A stretch of 20,965 bases of DNA from Pseudomonadota bacterium (GTDB taxonomy: Bacteria; SAR324; XYD2-FULL-50-16; JAHJRI01), in NCBI GenBank assembly GCA_022360105.1, contig JAKSDL010000286.1:1-20965 (forward strand), given 5' to 3'. Each line of letters opens with the position of its first letter. Position 1 is the stretch's first letter. Below the pieces are notes generated by a model, which worked only from the letters and a program-made list of their open reading frames with translations, ran no database searches and had not been told where the DNA came from. Position numbers and translations under genes: made by a program. Of the stretch, positions 7,710 through 15,760 are shown one piece after another.

Positions 7710-10700
7710 TTACCCGGCTTTTTGAAAGGGATCGGGATCAAAAAGATTGAAATCCACAGACACAACCTTGGAAATACCAGGCTCCTCCATGGTAATACCA
7801 AACAAGGCATCGCCGATTTCCATTGTCTTTTTGTTATGGGTGATAATGATGAACTGGGAGTTTTCAGTCAGGGCCTGGACGTGTTTGTTGAACCTCACGT
7901 TATTGGCATCATCCAAGGGAGCATCTACCTCATCCAGCAAGCAGAAGGGGCTGGGCTTGATCATGAACACGGCAAAAATCAAAGCAATGGCAGTTAATGC
8001 TTTTTCACCACCGCTCAGCAATGTCATGTTCTGCAGCTTTTTACCCGGTGGCTGGGCGATAATCTCAACGCCTGACTCCAGCAGATCCGTTTCATCAGTC
8101 AATCTCAAGTATGCTTCGCCCCCTCCGAAAAGCTGCGGGAACAATTCGCTGAATTTCTCGTTGACTTGCTGAAAAGTCGTTTTAAAGCGTTTGCGGGACT
8201 CCTGGTTAATTTTATTGATAGACGATTCCAGCGCTTCCATGCTCTGGGTCAGGTCAGAAGACTGGGTCTGCAGGAAATCCAAACGCTCTTTTAAAATATC
8301 GTACTCCCCCTTCGCCGCAAGATTAATGTTTGCCATCCCGCCGATTTTCTTCTTTAATTCTGCAATGGTTTCCGCTTCTTTCTCAACATCAAAAGATTTC
8401 ACCTCAAAGGTTTGAATCAGGTCTTCCGGTTTCAATGCATCTTCCGCAAACAGGTTGTCTTCAATATTCTTGGCTTCCTGGGCCAATTGCGCCAGCTTGA
8501 TCTCCAACTTATAATTTTTATCCTTCAGATTTGTTATGGCCTGGGTTTCTTTTTTAATCTTGTCTTTCAATTCCTGGTATTCCGCTCGCTTTTTCTCAAG
8601 AGCGTCACTCATCTGGTTCTGCTGTTTTTCCTTTTTCCCGACATCTTCTACCAGATCCGGCAGCTTGGTCGTTGCCTCTTTGAGCGACAGTGCAATGGAT
8701 TCCCGTTTATCAACAGTTTCAGTGGTGCGTTGCGATATTTCCCTTTGCTGTTTTTTTCGCTCCACCAGATCGTCGGTCATACGGGCAATGCCTTCTTCCT
8801 GATTCTGCTGTTTTTCCTGTAAACCGGCCAAAACGATTTTAATCTGCTGCAACTCATCCGCAGCTTCTTTTCTGTTGGTCTCGGTCTTTTCAATTTGCTC
8901 TTTTAAATCAGCACAAACCTTCCGTATGGTTTCCTGGGTTTGCTGATTTTCTTCAATAGACTTTTCCAGTCCTTTAATTTTATCCTCAAACTCCTTTTTC
9001 AGCTCCAATAACTGATTTTGTTCACCTTCGAGGTCCTTCTTCACATTTTCAAAGCGTTGTTTTTCCTGGGTTTTACCATCATGTTCCTTTTGGAGACCGA
9101 CAATATCCAGATCCAACGCAACCAGGTCCTGCTGTGAAGCATTCAAAGATCGCTTCAATTCTTCCAGAATCCCGGATTTTTCTTCAAACTGATCTGTTGA
9201 AGATTCCAGGTTTTTCCGTAATTCTTCCAGATCTTTTTCAATGCGATTGATTTCCTGTCGTCGCTTGATAAAGGTTTCGGCCAGATTGGATTTGCCGGGT
9301 AAGCCAATTAGAAAAATCCCTTCCCCGGTCACCATTGATGCATCAGGATCTATCAACCCCCCTCCGTTCATCAACTGATCAACCTTAAGCTTATGCAGGG
9401 ATGTTTTCACCACGTCAAAGGAATCCACCAGGGCCAGGGATTCTGTCTGATCGGGTTTTACCGGAATCAAAGAAGACAACGGATTGGTTCCGTTTTTGTT
9501 GTTCCCGGAAAAAGAATCAAGAAAAGCCAGTTGAAATTGTTCCAGTTCTTCATTTTTTGCAAATTCCACAATCTCTTTCAGCTTCTTGATCGATTTAAAA
9601 ATCAAAATGTTATAATAACGGTTGAGAAATGCCGTGGTTTGAATATTCAGCTCTTCAGGCAAAGTCACCAATTCTGCAAGAGTCCCCAAAAAATCCGTTT
9701 TTTCCGAAATGTCCGGGTTTTCAGTAAATGTATCCAGCACTTTTTTTGTGGCCGCATCATATTCCTCGTGGCTCAGAACCAGTTCCTGCAGGGATTCCAA
9801 TTTGCTTTCAGACTGATTCACCTGCTGCTGCAACTCCTCCGATTTTGTTTTTAGCTTGGAAAGCTCCTGTTCCGCATCTTCCATCTGGTTGGAGTAAACC
9901 TGAATGGTTTCGTTGCAACGTTCTTTTTCAGCCTTTTTATCCTCAATCTTTCCTTCAAGTTCCTGCCAGATGCTCTTCAGGTCCTTTTCTTCATCCTCCA
10001 GTTCCTTTTCTCGCTCCACCATTACCAAGGCTTTTTCATCAACTTCCTTCAGTCGTTCAGCAAGCTGCTCCATCTGGTTTTGCTCAGCCACCACCGTGGT
10101 CATGGATTCCACTTCTTTTTGTTGAAGATTGGCCAAGCGGATTTTCTGGCTGGATAGATCGCTTTCGCTGCTGTCAGCCGTAGTTTGAAGGCTTTCCACC
10201 AACTTGGATTTTTCCTCGACCTCTCCTGATAGTTTTTTATGCTCAACCTGGTATGTTTCCAGTTGAAGCGAGACTGTTTTTATCTGCTTTTCAACCAGCT
10301 CACCTTCCTCTTTATTTTTCCTTTCCCATTCATCCAGGTTTTCCAGGGTAATTTTATCGGAATCCAGCTTGCTTTCCAGCTTAATGACTTTTTCCTTCTG
10401 TCCCTGGATTTCCGCCATGAACTGGTTTAGTTCAGCCTCGCCGGTCGTAATATCCAAAGACAAGGATGACTCCAGGGTTTCCAGATTGGTTAATTCCGTC
10501 TCCAGGTCGTTTTTTTGTTCAATAGCTTTATCCCTGTTCTGGCCGATCTTTATTGCCTGTTCATTAAGTTTATACCATTTGGTCGCTGCAATGCAGTTTT
10601 GTAATCGCTCCAGCCGAGCTTTGGCAGCAAGGTATTCCTCTGCTCTTTCAACCTGAACGACCAGGGTTTCTTCCTGCCTTACCAGCTCAGCAAGAACATC

Positions 10701-11288
10701 TTCGACTCGCAAAAGATTCTGTTTAGTTGCTGCAAATTTGCGTTCCGCTTCTTTGCGCTTTGTCTTAAATTTAACAATTCCCGCAGCCTCATCGATAATC
10801 AGGCGTCGATCTTCAGCCCGACTGGTGATAATCTGATCGATTTTGCCCTGCTCTATGATGGAATACCCCTTACCGCCAATCCCCGTATCCATGAACAATT
10901 CGCGAATGTCAGTCAACCTGCAGGGTGTTTTGTTGATCAGGTACTGACTTTCACCGCTGCGATATAAGCGCCGCGTGACTGCAATCTCTGTGAATTCGGA
11001 GTATTTGGGTATGGTATCCCCTTCCGGATTGGAAAAGATCAGACTTACCTGGGCCATACTGACTGGCTGCCGGCTGCTGCTACCGCTGAAAATAACATCT
11101 TCCATACTGCTTCCTCTCAGGTGCTTGGCGCTTTGCTCCCCAAGAGTCCAGCGCACCGCATCCACGATGTTACTCTTCCCGCAACCGTTTGGCCCGACAA
11201 CAACAGAGATCCCGTTTTGCACAAAATTGATCACTATTTTATCGCAGAAAGATTTAAACCCCGAAGCTTCTAACCTGAGAAGACGCAT
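7710..11288 (-). CDS. smc: Chromosome segregation/condensation protein SMC
   Basis: SMC homodimers, with ScpA/ScpB kleisin partners, extrude and organise chromosomal DNA loops using ATP. The 1192-residue length is typical. The N-terminal head has Walker A VGPNGCGKS (31-39) followed by DAVRWTLGEQSAKHLRG; the C-terminal head has the signature LLSGGEK (1090-1096) and Walker B CLLDEVDAPLDD (1116-1127), with the His of the switch region in IITHNKKTM. Between them lie two very long Glu/Lys/Gln-rich coiled coils (about 170-515 and 670-1020) flanking a hinge at about 530-665. The hinge is divergent: where the Bacillus protein has a Gly-Gly pair before its IVV strand, this one reads LNRYYNILIF, and the GRATFLPL stretch is not recognisable. 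Start ATG 11288 aligns with the universal FKSF N-terminus but has no clear Shine-Dalgarno. scpA and scpB are not in the window. Confidence 0.98.
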   Translation of the reverse strand: MRLLRLEASGFKSFCDKIVINFVQNGISVVVGPNGCGKSNIVDAVRWTLGEQSAKHLRGSSMEDVIFSGSSSRQPVSMAQVSLIFSNPEGDTIPKYSEFTEIAVTRRLYRSGESQYLINKTPCRLTDIRELFMDTGIGGKGYSIIEQGKIDQIITSRAEDRRLIIDEAAGIVKFKTKRKEAERKFAATKQNLLRVEDVLAELVRQEETLVVQVERAEEYLAAKARLERLQNCIAATKWYKLNEQAIKIGQNRDKAIEQKNDLETELTNLETLESSLSLDITTGEAELNQFMAEIQGQKEKVIKLESKLDSDKITLENLDEWERKNKEEGELVEKQIKTVSLQLETYQVEHKKLSGEVEEKSKLVESLQTTADSSESDLSSQKIRLANLQQKEVESMTTVVAEQNQMEQLAERLKEVDEKALVMVEREKELEDEEKDLKSIWQELEGKIEDKKAEKERCNETIQVYSNQMEDAEQELSKLKTKSEELQQQVNQSESKLESLQELVLSHEEYDAATKKVLDTFTENPDISEKTDFLGTLAELVTLPEELNIQTTAFLNRYYNILIFKSIKKLKEIVEFAKNEELEQFQLAFLDSFSGNNKNGTNPLSSLIPVKPDQTESLALVDSFDVVKTSLHKLKVDQLMNGGGLIDPDASMVTGEGIFLIGLPGKSNLAETFIKRRQEINRIEKDLEELRKNLESSTDQFEEKSGILEELKRSLNASQQDLVALDLDIVGLQKEHDGKTQEKQRFENVKKDLEGEQNQLLELKKEFEDKIKGLEKSIEENQQTQETIRKVCADLKEQIEKTETNRKEAADELQQIKIVLAGLQEKQQNQEEGIARMTDDLVERKKQQREISQRTTETVDKRESIALSLKEATTKLPDLVEDVGKKEKQQNQMSDALEKKRAEYQELKDKIKKETQAITNLKDKNYKLEIKLAQLAQEAKNIEDNLFAEDALKPEDLIQTFEVKSFDVEKEAETIAELKKKIGGMANINLAAKGEYDILKERLDFLQTQSSDLTQSMEALESSINKINQESRKRFKTTFQQVNEKFSELFPQLFGGGEAYLRLTDETDLLESGVEIIAQPPGKKLQNMTLLSGGEKALTAIALIFAVFMIKPSPFCLLDEVDAPLDDANNVRFNKHVQALTENSQFIIITHNKKTMEIGDALFGITMEEPGISKVVSVDFNLFDPDPFQKAG

Positions 11289-11311
11289 GAAAGATAGTGT
11301 TTATGGTTTAA

Positions 11312-11340
11312 AATGTAAAATGAAAGCAAAACTTTCACAA
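11312..11340 (-). promoter_or_regulatory. Candidate sigma70 promoter of smc
   Basis: Minus strand: TTGTGA (-35, 11335-11340), 17-nt spacer, TACATT (-10, 11312-11317); each box matches 4 of 6 consensus bases. Transcription would start near 11305, giving a leader of under 20 nt, consistent with the missing Shine-Dalgarno. A perfect 6-bp inverted repeat TGAAAG-caaaa-CTTTCA (11321-11337) lies in the spacer and could be an operator. Confidence 0.3.
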
Positions 11341-11454
11341 AAGACCGATAACTAACAACTAAACTGTGCATACACCCGGTTTTTTATGGCAATAGCTGGA
11401 TTTTTTCCCATTATTTGGAACATCCTCAAATGAGCATATCAAAATGATACAAGG

Positions 11455-12171
11455 TTAAAGTGAAAAATTCTCACCGAGGTATACTTTTCTGGCTAACTCA
11501 TTGTTTACAATGAATTCCGGAGTGCCATCCACCAGAATTTTGCCTTCATTCATTATATAGGCTCTGTCTGTTATACCCAGGGTCTCCCGAACATTATGAT
11601 CGGTTATCAGTATCCCGATATTCCGCTGTGCCAACTCGCTGATCACCTCCTGGATATCAATAACAGCAATAGGATCAACCCCGGCGAATGGTTCGTCCAA
11701 CAACATAAAGCTCGGTTCGGTCGCCAACGCCCGGGCAATTTCCACTCGCCGGCGTTCGCCGCCTGAAAGCGCCAGGCCTTTACTTTTTCTAATATGCTGA
11801 ATTCTAAGATCCGCCAGTAGCCTGTCCACCCGTCTTAATTGATCTTTTTTGCTCAATTTCATGGTTTGCAAAACTGCCAGCAGGTTCTCCTCAACCGTCA
11901 TTTTGCGAAAAACGGAGGCCTCCTGCGGCAAATAACCAATGCCCTTGCGAGCCCTCCGGTACATGGGAAGCGCTGTGATATCTGTTTCATCGATAAAGAT
12001 TTTACCGGAATTAGGTCTGATAATACCGACAACCATGTAAAAACTGGTGGTCTTCCCCGCTCCGTTTGCACCAAGCAGACCGACCACCTCCCCTTGAGAA
12101 ATCTGAAACGACACCGATTTCACGACTGTTCTGTTGTTATAAACCTTAACCAGCTCTTCGGTTCTCAGCAT
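11455..12171 (-). CDS. lptB: LPS export ABC transporter ATP-binding protein LptB
   Basis: LptB is the cytoplasmic ATPase that, with LptF/LptG and LptC, powers extraction of lipopolysaccharide from the inner membrane onto the LptA bridge. The 238 residues show Walker A GANGAGKTT (34-42), Q-loop YLPQEASVFRKMTVEENL (80-97, Gln83; PQEASVFRKxTVEEN is characteristic of LptB), signature LSGGERRRVEIARALA (135-150), Walker B LLDEPFAGVDP (157-167) and switch His192 in ITDHNVRETL. These features separate it from the related LivF/LivG amino-acid transport ATPases. The start is chosen from the family N-terminus (MLRTEELVKVY); no good Shine-Dalgarno precedes it. The usual lptC-lptA upstream and rpoN downstream are absent: a metallophosphoesterase lies upstream and smc downstream, with a likely own promoter in the 128-nt gap. 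Confidence 0.95.
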   Translation of the reverse strand: MLRTEELVKVYNNRTVVKSVSFQISQGEVVGLLGANGAGKTTSFYMVVGIIRPNSGKIFIDETDITALPMYRRARKGIGYLPQEASVFRKMTVEENLLAVLQTMKLSKKDQLRRVDRLLADLRIQHIRKSKGLALSGGERRRVEIARALATEPSFMLLDEPFAGVDPIAVIDIQEVISELAQRNIGILITDHNVRETLGITDRAYIMNEGKILVDGTPEFIVNNELARKVYLGENFSL

Positions 12172-12212
12172 GTTTTTCAGTTGATTGTTTATCGAGTATT
12201 GGGAACTTTTTA

Positions 12213-12240
12213 GTTATCTTTTGAGATGGGAGCAAGTCAA
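12213..12240 (-). promoter_or_regulatory. Candidate sigma70 promoter of lptB
   Basis: Minus strand: TTGACT (-35, 12235-12240, 5 of 6 matches), 16-nt spacer, GATAAC (-10, 12213-12218, 4 of 6). It lies in the 128-nt gap between the metallophosphoesterase stop and the lptB ATG, giving a leader of about 35 nt. The rest of that gap shows only short palindromes (GGAATTCC, GCTTAAGC) and no U-tailed terminator hairpin. Confidence 0.4.
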
Positions 12241-12299
12241 CAAGTTTCGTTTTAACTCTTGCTTAAGCCGGAATTCCAAGTGCTCCATTTGGTTTTGCT

Positions 12300-13004
12300 T
12301 TAATCGTCCCAAATCAGATAAGGTTTGTGTTCCAGGTAATCGGTGGCAATAAGCCGATATTCGGTTTCACCGATTTTCCCCTGGGGGAGACTGTCCCACT
12401 CCGCTTTAAAATGAAAATGACCAAAGGAGCAGGTGGTGACCGGATATTTTGAAATGAGATCGAAAAATGGAGTTTCCCGGCCTTCAGTCGTGAATGGAGG
12501 GAAATGCAGCAGCAAATGCAGACCTTTCTCAGGCTTAAGCTCAACAGCTGCTTTTAGGGCTTTTTCCAAAAGAGCCATCTCTTTTTGAAAAAAATTCATA
12601 TCAAGATTATCAAATGAAGAATCACCTGGTGCAAGCCAACCCATGGTGCCGCAAAAAACATGTCCATCGGCCTTTTGCGCAGTCCCTGACAAAGCAGTCG
12701 TCGATTTGGGCATCACCCGGTTCACTTCTGCCAGCGATTTCCACCAAACGTCATGGTTGCCCTTTACAAGAAATTTCTGTCTCCCCGGCAAACTGTCCAG
12801 CATATTAATATCGATCAAGGCCTTTTTGATATCATAGGCCCAGGTGATATCTCCACCAACCAGCACTGTATCTACGGTTTTTACCTTTGAGTGCCAATTC
12901 TCTATTATTTTTTCCCTGTGCTTGACCCAAATCGGACCATAATAAGTCATGGAATCGGTTTTGTGTTCTGCCAGATGGGTATCGGAAATTCCCCAGATCC
13001 TCAT
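12300..13004 (-). CDS. Calcineurin-like metallophosphoesterase (COG1768-type predicted phosphohydrolase)
   Basis: A 234-residue cytosolic member of the dinuclear-metal calcineurin-like phosphoesterase superfamily. All metal-site blocks are present: ISDTHL (Asp8, His10), GGDITWA (Asp52), KGNHDVWW (Asn83, His84, Asp85), LLLHFPP (His167) and GHFH (His196, His198). The short compact form with GDITWAYD and HFPPF resembles COG1768 'predicted phosphohydrolase' proteins, whose substrate I do not know. It is tightly linked to asnS: the ATG at 13004 is 9 nt past the asnS stop, and its Shine-Dalgarno AAGGA (13011-13015) overlaps that stop codon, so the two are almost certainly co-transcribed and perhaps coupled. 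There is no signal peptide or membrane segment. The pairing with a tRNA synthetase does not by itself define a role. Confidence 0.9.
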   Translation of the reverse strand: MRIWGISDTHLAEHKTDSMTYYGPIWVKHREKIIENWHSKVKTVDTVLVGGDITWAYDIKKALIDINMLDSLPGRQKFLVKGNHDVWWKSLAEVNRVMPKSTTALSGTAQKADGHVFCGTMGWLAPGDSSFDNLDMNFFQKEMALLEKALKAAVELKPEKGLHLLLHFPPFTTEGRETPFFDLISKYPVTTCSFGHFHFKAEWDSLPQGKIGETEYRLIATDYLEHKPYLIWDD

Positions 13005-13010
13005 ATTTAT

Positions 13011-13015
13011 TCCTT
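13011..13015 (-). promoter_or_regulatory. Ribosome binding site of the metallophosphoesterase, overlapping the asnS stop
   Basis: Minus-strand AAGGA, 6 nt before the ATG at 13004. Two of its bases belong to the asnS TAA stop (13014-13016), so terminating ribosomes are positioned directly at the next start. Confidence 0.7.
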
Positions 13016-14318
13016 AAGGTGTCACTCGCTCCATCAATCGTGGGAAAGGGATGGTTTCCCGAACATGGGGAACACCACAGATCCACCCCACCAGTCGTTC
13101 AATACCCACCCCGAATCCGGAATGAACAACTGTTCCGTATTTACGCAAATCCAGATACCATTCGTAATTTTCAACCGGTAGATCCATCTCTTTAATGCGT
13201 GCTAACAATTTTTCATGGGAGTCCTCACGCTGACTGCCGCCGATGATTTCTCCATATCCTTCCGGAGCCAATAAATCGGAACATTTCACAGTCCTCGGAT
13301 CTTCTGCATTTTCTTTCATATAGAAAGCTTTTACTTCTCTTGGGTAGTCATAAACAAAAGCCGGTACAGGAGAATCATCCGTCAACAAGGTTTCTTCCGG
13401 TGCCCCCAAATCCTCCCCCCACTTGATTTCGCTGCCTTTGGATTGGAGATATTCTATGGCTTCGCTATAGCTGTATCGTTTGAATGGCCCCAGCACTTTT
13501 TTCAAGACTTCCGGATCTCTCTCCAAATGCCCCAGGTACCATTCAGTCCGATCCAAAACGCGCTGGACAATAAATTTAATCATGTCTTCCTGAAAATCCA
13601 TGTTGTCATCATTATCAAAAAACGCCATTTCCGCTTCCATCATCCAAAATTCTGTGAGATGGCGGCGAGTTTTGGATTTCTCCGCTCGAAATGTGGGGCC
13701 GAAACAGAAAACATTGGCATGGGCTGCAATACTGGCTTCCAGGTATAGTTGACCTGTTTGTGCCAGATATGCCGTTCCCATATCGAAATAATCAACACCA
13801 AACAACCCGGCAGGGTCTTCTCCAACACTTCGTGTGAGAATAGGAGAATCCATTTGAATGAAATGATTTTCAAACAGAAAATCGCGAATGGCTTGGATGA
13901 TGGTGCTGCGGATTCTGAAGAGCGCTACTTGTTTTTTGGAACGAAGCCAAAGATGCCGGTTGGAAAGTAAAAAGTCGATCCCATGCTCCTTTGGAGTGAT
14001 CGGGAATTGCTCCGATGTTCCCAGAATTTCGATCTCTTTAACCAGCATTTCAACCTTATACTGGGATTGCTTGCTTTCCTGAACTACACCGGTCATCTTG
14101 ATACTGGTTTCTTGTCTCAGGTCCTTGAACATGTCATAAGTGGCCTCATCTGTTTCGCCTTGAACCAGCACTCCCTGCATAATACTGGAGCCATCACGAA
14201 ATCCTAAAAACCTGATCTTTCCCGATTTTCGCGTAAACTGCACCCAGCCATAAAGCGTATGAGTTTCACCAATTTTATCAACAAGATCTTTAATATAAAG
14301 TCGTTCATTCCAGCGCAT
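13014..14318 (-). CDS. asnS: Asparaginyl-tRNA synthetase (class II)
   Basis: Charges tRNA-Asn with asparagine using ATP. The 434 residues contain an N-terminal OB-fold anticodon-binding domain (about 18-100, with LYGWVQFTRKSGKIRFLGFRD) and a class IIb catalytic core: the region around MDSPILT (156-162), motif 2 GPTFRAEKSKTRRHLTEFWM (207-226) and motif 3 GFGVGIERLVGWICG (401-415). The RHLTEFWMMEAE stretch (219-230) is characteristic of AsnRS, whereas AspRS has other residues here (bacterial type RDLRADRQPEFTQ). The protein is slightly shorter than E. coli AsnRS (466). It heads a two-gene unit with the metallophosphoesterase. The start is set by the family N-terminus; the sequence just upstream lacks a clear Shine-Dalgarno. 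Presence of AsnRS suggests direct charging of tRNA-Asn instead of, or in addition to, the amidotransferase route. Confidence 0.97.
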   Translation of the reverse strand: MRWNERLYIKDLVDKIGETHTLYGWVQFTRKSGKIRFLGFRDGSSIMQGVLVQGETDEATYDMFKDLRQETSIKMTGVVQESKQSQYKVEMLVKEIEILGTSEQFPITPKEHGIDFLLSNRHLWLRSKKQVALFRIRSTIIQAIRDFLFENHFIQMDSPILTRSVGEDPAGLFGVDYFDMGTAYLAQTGQLYLEASIAAHANVFCFGPTFRAEKSKTRRHLTEFWMMEAEMAFFDNDDNMDFQEDMIKFIVQRVLDRTEWYLGHLERDPEVLKKVLGPFKRYSYSEAIEYLQSKGSEIKWGEDLGAPEETLLTDDSPVPAFVYDYPREVKAFYMKENAEDPRTVKCSDLLAPEGYGEIIGGSQREDSHEKLLARIKEMDLPVENYEWYLDLRKYGTVVHSGFGVGIERLVGWICGVPHVRETIPFPRLMERVTP

Positions 14319-14365
14319 AGGTCATTTCAGTGAGAGTGATGTTGTTTGTATGTGATTAAACGTTC

Positions 14366-14394
14366 AATTTAGTGTTTAAATGCCAAAATGTAAA
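14366..14394 (-). promoter_or_regulatory. Candidate sigma70 promoter of asnS
   Basis: Minus strand: TTTACA (-35, 14389-14394, 5 of 6), 17-nt spacer, TAAATT (-10, 14366-14371, 4 of 6), with start expected near 14359 and a leader of about 40 nt. The -35 box is inside an 11-mer TTTTACATTTT (14385-14395) that also occurs in front of smc. Confidence 0.4.
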
Positions 14395-14461
14395 ACCGAA
14401 TCTCAATTACCCGATAATACTGATCATTTTGAAGATTAAGAACACATAACTTTAGGGCTTG

Positions 14462-14477
14462 GTTCATGAGCATGAAC
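14462..14477. repeat. Perfect inverted repeat between hydrolase gene and asnS
   Basis: GTTCATG-AG-CATGAAC: 7-bp arms with a 2-nt centre, 14 nt past the hydrolase stop. As RNA it could form only a short stem and no U-run follows on the minus strand, so a rho-independent terminator is doubtful. A dimeric-regulator operator is equally possible. Confidence 0.4.
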
Positions 14478-14491
14478 TTTTATCAAGGCGT

Positions 14492-15760
14492 TTAATAAAA
14501 GTGATCATCTAATATTTGTTGATAGGCCAACCAGACTTTTTTATCGGAAAGAATGCTTGCATGATTTACCTGAAATCCCAGTTTTGCCTTGGCATTCATA
14601 AACGCTCTTTGATCCAGGGCTTTGCCGCCGGAAATCTGGTCGTTCTTTCCATAAAACAGATAATAGGGGATATCTTTAGGGAGAGTTTTTTTAAGCAGTT
14701 TCTTGATGAAGACACTCCTGGAGGAGACATCAATCCAGCTGGGTAAAACCACCGGAGATGTTGCTATGGCCAGATCAGCAGATTCAAACCCGGTCCATGG
14801 AGTGGCCAGGGTGATGTACAGCTTCACGAAATCAAGGTCCTTTTTTAAACCTCGTTCGGTCAGCAAAGTCTGGGTTACAAAACCACCCATGCTATGGGCA
14901 GTAACCGCCATTTTTTTAAATCGATATTGGCTGTTTAAAGCTTTCAGTCTTTCAAACAATATCCGCGTAACAAGCTCCAGGCGCATTCCGGATGGATAAT
15001 AGAAAAGCAAAGGCTGGTATCTGCTTTTATCCATTCGAATATAAAAGGGAATCCATTCCTGTGGACTTCCCTGAATACCGTGCACAAAAAGGATAGGAAT
15101 TTTTTCGGGATCATACTCCTCCACCAGGTATATGTTCGCTCCAAAAATCTTGATAAAGCGATCTGCCGACCATAGCCCTGCTTCAGCATTTTTAGGAGAA
15201 AAAATAGCGTCGTAGATTTTCACTATCTCTCCGTTGGACCAGCCATATTCAACACTGTCAAAATCGTAAGCCACACCAAGTTTTTCCGGGAAAACAACAG
15301 AAACCAATGGTTCCTCTTTACTCTCAATCCTAATGTCAGACTTCACCTCACCCATTTTGAGAAAAATAGTTTCATTGAAGGTTCCTGAAGTTTCGAATTG
15401 TTCAAACCGGTTGTTGTTATTAAAATCAACAATGGTAAAAACCCTGTAGTCGCCGGCCGGCACGTAAAGCATAAACTCTCCCGGTTCATCCAAAATTACC
15501 GAGTGGATACGATCCGAACGTTTCCTGTTCTTGAGCCCTTGAGCGTAAGCAACGACTAACACAGGTTGTTGGCTGCTATTAGCACCGACCACATTGCCGA
15601 TGATCATAGCTGTTTTGTTTGAACTGCGCCGATTGGTTCCCTTTTCCAATTCAACCCTGGCTGCTTTACTCTTTGGTCCCGAGCTAAAAATGGTGCAAGC
15701 TCCGAAAAAAAGCATACAGACAATTACAATGATCCATCGCACCCGGTTATTTTCCATCAT
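14492..15760 (-). CDS. Alpha/beta-hydrolase (lipase/esterase-like) lipoprotein
   Basis: A 422-residue predicted envelope lipoprotein: a short basic N-terminus, hydrophobic 9-19, and lipobox FFGAC with lipidated Cys22. Residues about 50-145 form a beta-rich region (GEFMLYVPAGDYRVFTIVDF, 94-113) like carboxypeptidase-regulatory/transthyretin-type domains. The C-terminal half is an alpha/beta hydrolase: oxyanion loop LFVHGIQGSP (224-233), nucleophile elbow AHSMGG with Ser290, Asp374 in YGKNDQIS and His400 in NHAS, which give a complete catalytic triad as in triacylglycerol lipase/acyltransferase-like enzymes. Substrate unknown. Its first 14 nt overlap the end of the ankyrin lipoprotein gene. Two ATGs are available: the one at 15760 is only 4 nt from AGGAG (15765-15769), while the next, at 15757, has the better 7-nt spacing and may be the true start. 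Two lipoproteins in one coupled unit suggest a shared envelope function. Confidence 0.9.
   Translation of the reverse strand: MMENNRVRWIIVIVCMLFFGACTIFSSGPKSKAARVELEKGTNRRSSNKTAMIIGNVVGANSSQQPVLVVAYAQGLKNRKRSDRIHSVILDEPGEFMLYVPAGDYRVFTIVDFNNNNRFEQFETSGTFNETIFLKMGEVKSDIRIESKEEPLVSVVFPEKLGVAYDFDSVEYGWSNGEIVKIYDAIFSPKNAEAGLWSADRFIKIFGANIYLVEEYDPEKIPILFVHGIQGSPQEWIPFYIRMDKSRYQPLLFYYPSGMRLELVTRILFERLKALNSQYRFKKMAVTAHSMGGFVTQTLLTERGLKKDLDFVKLYITLATPWTGFESADLAIATSPVVLPSWIDVSSRSVFIKKLLKKTLPKDIPYYLFYGKNDQISGGKALDQRAFMNAKAKLGFQVNHASILSDKKVWLAYQQILDDHFY

Noticed and set aside
8412..8822. Open plus-strand frame of 136 codons, with similar ones at 9393-9854 and 9728-10183
   Set aside because: They lie antisense to the coiled-coil part of smc. 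Their low-complexity Phe/Leu or Ser/Phe-rich products are what the complement of Glu/Lys/Gln-rich codons gives. No motifs or convincing initiation context.
11455..12171. LivF/LivG branched-chain amino-acid ABC ATPase
   Set aside because: The Q-loop region PQEASVFRKMTVEEN and signature LSGGERRRVEIARAL match LptB, and no permease or binding-protein genes are adjacent.
13014..14318. Aspartyl-tRNA synthetase as an alternative identity
   Set aside because: The motif-2 neighbourhood RHLTEFWMMEAE and overall length are AsnRS-like; bacterial AspRS is longer with a GAD insertion, absent here.
14462..14477. Rho-independent terminator at the GTTCATG/CATGAAC palindrome
   Set aside because: The loop would be too tight for the full 7-bp stem, the stem is AT-rich and no U-run follows on the transcribed strand; kept only as an inverted repeat.
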